This document shows, one piece after another, positions 63,267-64,000 of a stretch of 64,000 bases of DNA. The stretch comes from an uncultured Arachnia sp. (GTDB lineage: Bacteria; Actinomycetota; Actinomycetes; Propionibacteriales; Propionibacteriaceae): assembly GCA_947499145.1 (NCBI GenBank), contig CANMNB010000006.1:1-64000 (forward strand), read 5' to 3'. The notes beneath the pieces are model-generated. The model had not been told where the DNA came from and searched no databases. It worked only from the letters and a program-made list of their open reading frames with translations. Position 1 is the stretch's first letter; the number at the start of each line of letters is the position of its first letter. The position numbers and the translations under genes were made by a program.

Positions 63267-64000
63267 TCAGCTCAGGATCGCGATGTCGATGTTCTCGATG
63301 AACGCCACGAGGTCGCGCAGGAACCGCGCGGCGTCCGCACCGTCGATGACGCGGTGGTCGGCGGTGAGCGACAATCCGAGGCGCTGCTCGACGACGACGT
63401 TGCCGTCCTCGTCCGTGGTGGCCCGGGGAATGATCGCGTCCACGCCGAGGATGGCGGTCTGGGGAACGTTCAGCAGCGGCGTGAAGCTCTCGATCCCGAA
63501 TCCACCGAGGTTCGAGACGGTGAAGGTGGCCCCGGAGAGCAGGTCGGGGTTGATGGTGCCCTCGATGGCCTGGGCCGCGAGCTCCTTGCTCGTGGCGGCG
63601 AACTGCCCCAGGCTGAGCTGTGAGGCGTTGCGCACCGTCGGTACCAACAGCCCACGCGGGGTGTCGCACGCGAAGCCGAGGTGGACGCGCTCGAACGTCG
63701 TGAGCTGGCCGTCGCTCAGGTGGGCGTTGTGTGAGGGATGCTTCTGCACCGTGCGCACGGCGGCGTAGCCGACCAGGTCGCCGATGGTGACGGTGCTCAT
63801 GCCGAGCGTCGGGTCGGAGTTCTTGAACTTTGTGCGCATGTCCAGCAGGCCCTGCGCGTTCGCGGTCACGGTGTAGGTCAGCTGCGCACTGGAGGCCAGA
63901 GAGTGCATCATGCGCTCGGAGATCACCTTGCGGATCCCCTTGAGCGGAGTCGTGGTGCTCGGGCCTGGGAAGGCGGCGTCGTCGGCAGCGGGCTGAGCCG
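63267..64000 (-). CDS. Dihydrolipoamide acyltransferase (E2), partial
   Basis: This frame is open to the window end, so the N-terminal lipoyl and subunit-binding domains are not seen. The visible ~243 residues are the catalytic acyltransferase core, starting TPLKGIRKVISERMMHSL and ending with the active-site DHRVIDGADAARFL. Along the way come VGYAAVRTVQKHPSHN, RGLLVPTVRNA and FTVSNLGGFGIESFTPLLN. It transfers the acyl group from E1 to CoA. First visible gene of the cluster. Confidence 0.92.
   Translation of the reverse strand, partial: AQPAADDAAFPGPSTTTPLKGIRKVISERMMHSLASSAQLTYTVTANAQGLLDMRTKFKNSDPTLGMSTVTIGDLVGYAAVRTVQKHPSHNAHLSDGQLTTFERVHLGFACDTPRGLLVPTVRNASQLSLGQFAATSKELAAQAIEGTINPDLLSGATFTVSNLGGFGIESFTPLLNVPQTAILGVDAIIPRATTDEDGNVVVEQRLGLSLTADHRVIDGADAARFLRDLVAFIENIDIAILS

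Overview
The window is chromosomal DNA from a high-GC actinobacterium. The strongest taxonomic clue is a complete methylmalonyl-CoA carboxytransferase (transcarboxylase) set at 43.9-47.6 kb, with 5S, 12S and 1.3S biotin subunits. This is the hallmark of the Wood-Werkman propionate cycle, so Propionibacteriaceae is the best guess; the genus cannot be fixed from sequence alone. CarD, SenX3-RegX3, DUF3263, DUF4032, DUF3027 and HrcA/CIRCE control of groEL all fit an actinobacterium. Most of the window is core genome. No phage, plasmid, insertion sequence or CRISPR array is visible.

Layout. 0.2-10 kb: purine permease, cold-shock protein, nagB, Nudix, cutC, groEL with two CIRCE operators, manA. 10.2-20 kb: tRNA-Thr, UbiB-like kinase, a methyltransferase, an orphan MsiK/UgpC-type ABC ATPase, cystathionine gamma-synthase, cysS-rlmB. 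19.7-31 kb: a nuclease-like AbiEi/DUF559 gene between two copies of a palindromic element, glyA, carD-ispD-ispF, the phosphate regulators senX3-regX3 and phoU with a PHO box, gpmA. 33.2-43.9 kb: a cysteine leader peptide, then sir-cysH-cysD-cysN, a TSUP exporter and a CbiX chelatase, followed by korAB, usp and a two-gene Fluc fluoride channel. 43.9-47.6 kb: transcarboxylase. 47.8-55.5 kb: GH3 glycosidase, divergent sugar ABC transporter (binding protein and two permeases, no ATPase), LacI regulator and an FSA-type transaldolase. 55.5-57 kb: a second AbiEi/DUF559-type gene between repeat arrays. 56.9-64 kb: SDR, PHP-domain protein, fused 2-oxoacid dehydrogenase E1, E3 and a truncated E2, all on the minus strand.

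How the genes fit together. Sulfate assimilation runs by the direct APS route (CysDN makes APS, CysH reduces it, Sir reduces sulfite) and appears to be attenuated by a leader peptide ending in Met-Cys-Arg. KorAB, 14 bp behind this run, could supply reduced ferredoxin to Sir. The sugar transporter probably borrows the orphan ATPase encoded near 13.5 kb. The E1-E2-E3 cluster with a PHP protein and an SDR looks like a catabolic operon whose substrate I cannot name.

The least explained structure is a family of intergenic repeats with the 7-mer GCTGGCG. It occurs at four loci with an identical four-motif palindromic head (offsets 0, 19, 33 and 52) and, at three of them, a tail of further copies every 19-20 nt. 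A second, unrelated 77-nt palindromic element occurs twice. Both families bracket a lone AbiEi/DUF559-type gene. At least 14 genes have a TANNNT-like -10 box 6-8 nt before the start codon, which indicates frequent leaderless transcription and helps fix start sites.
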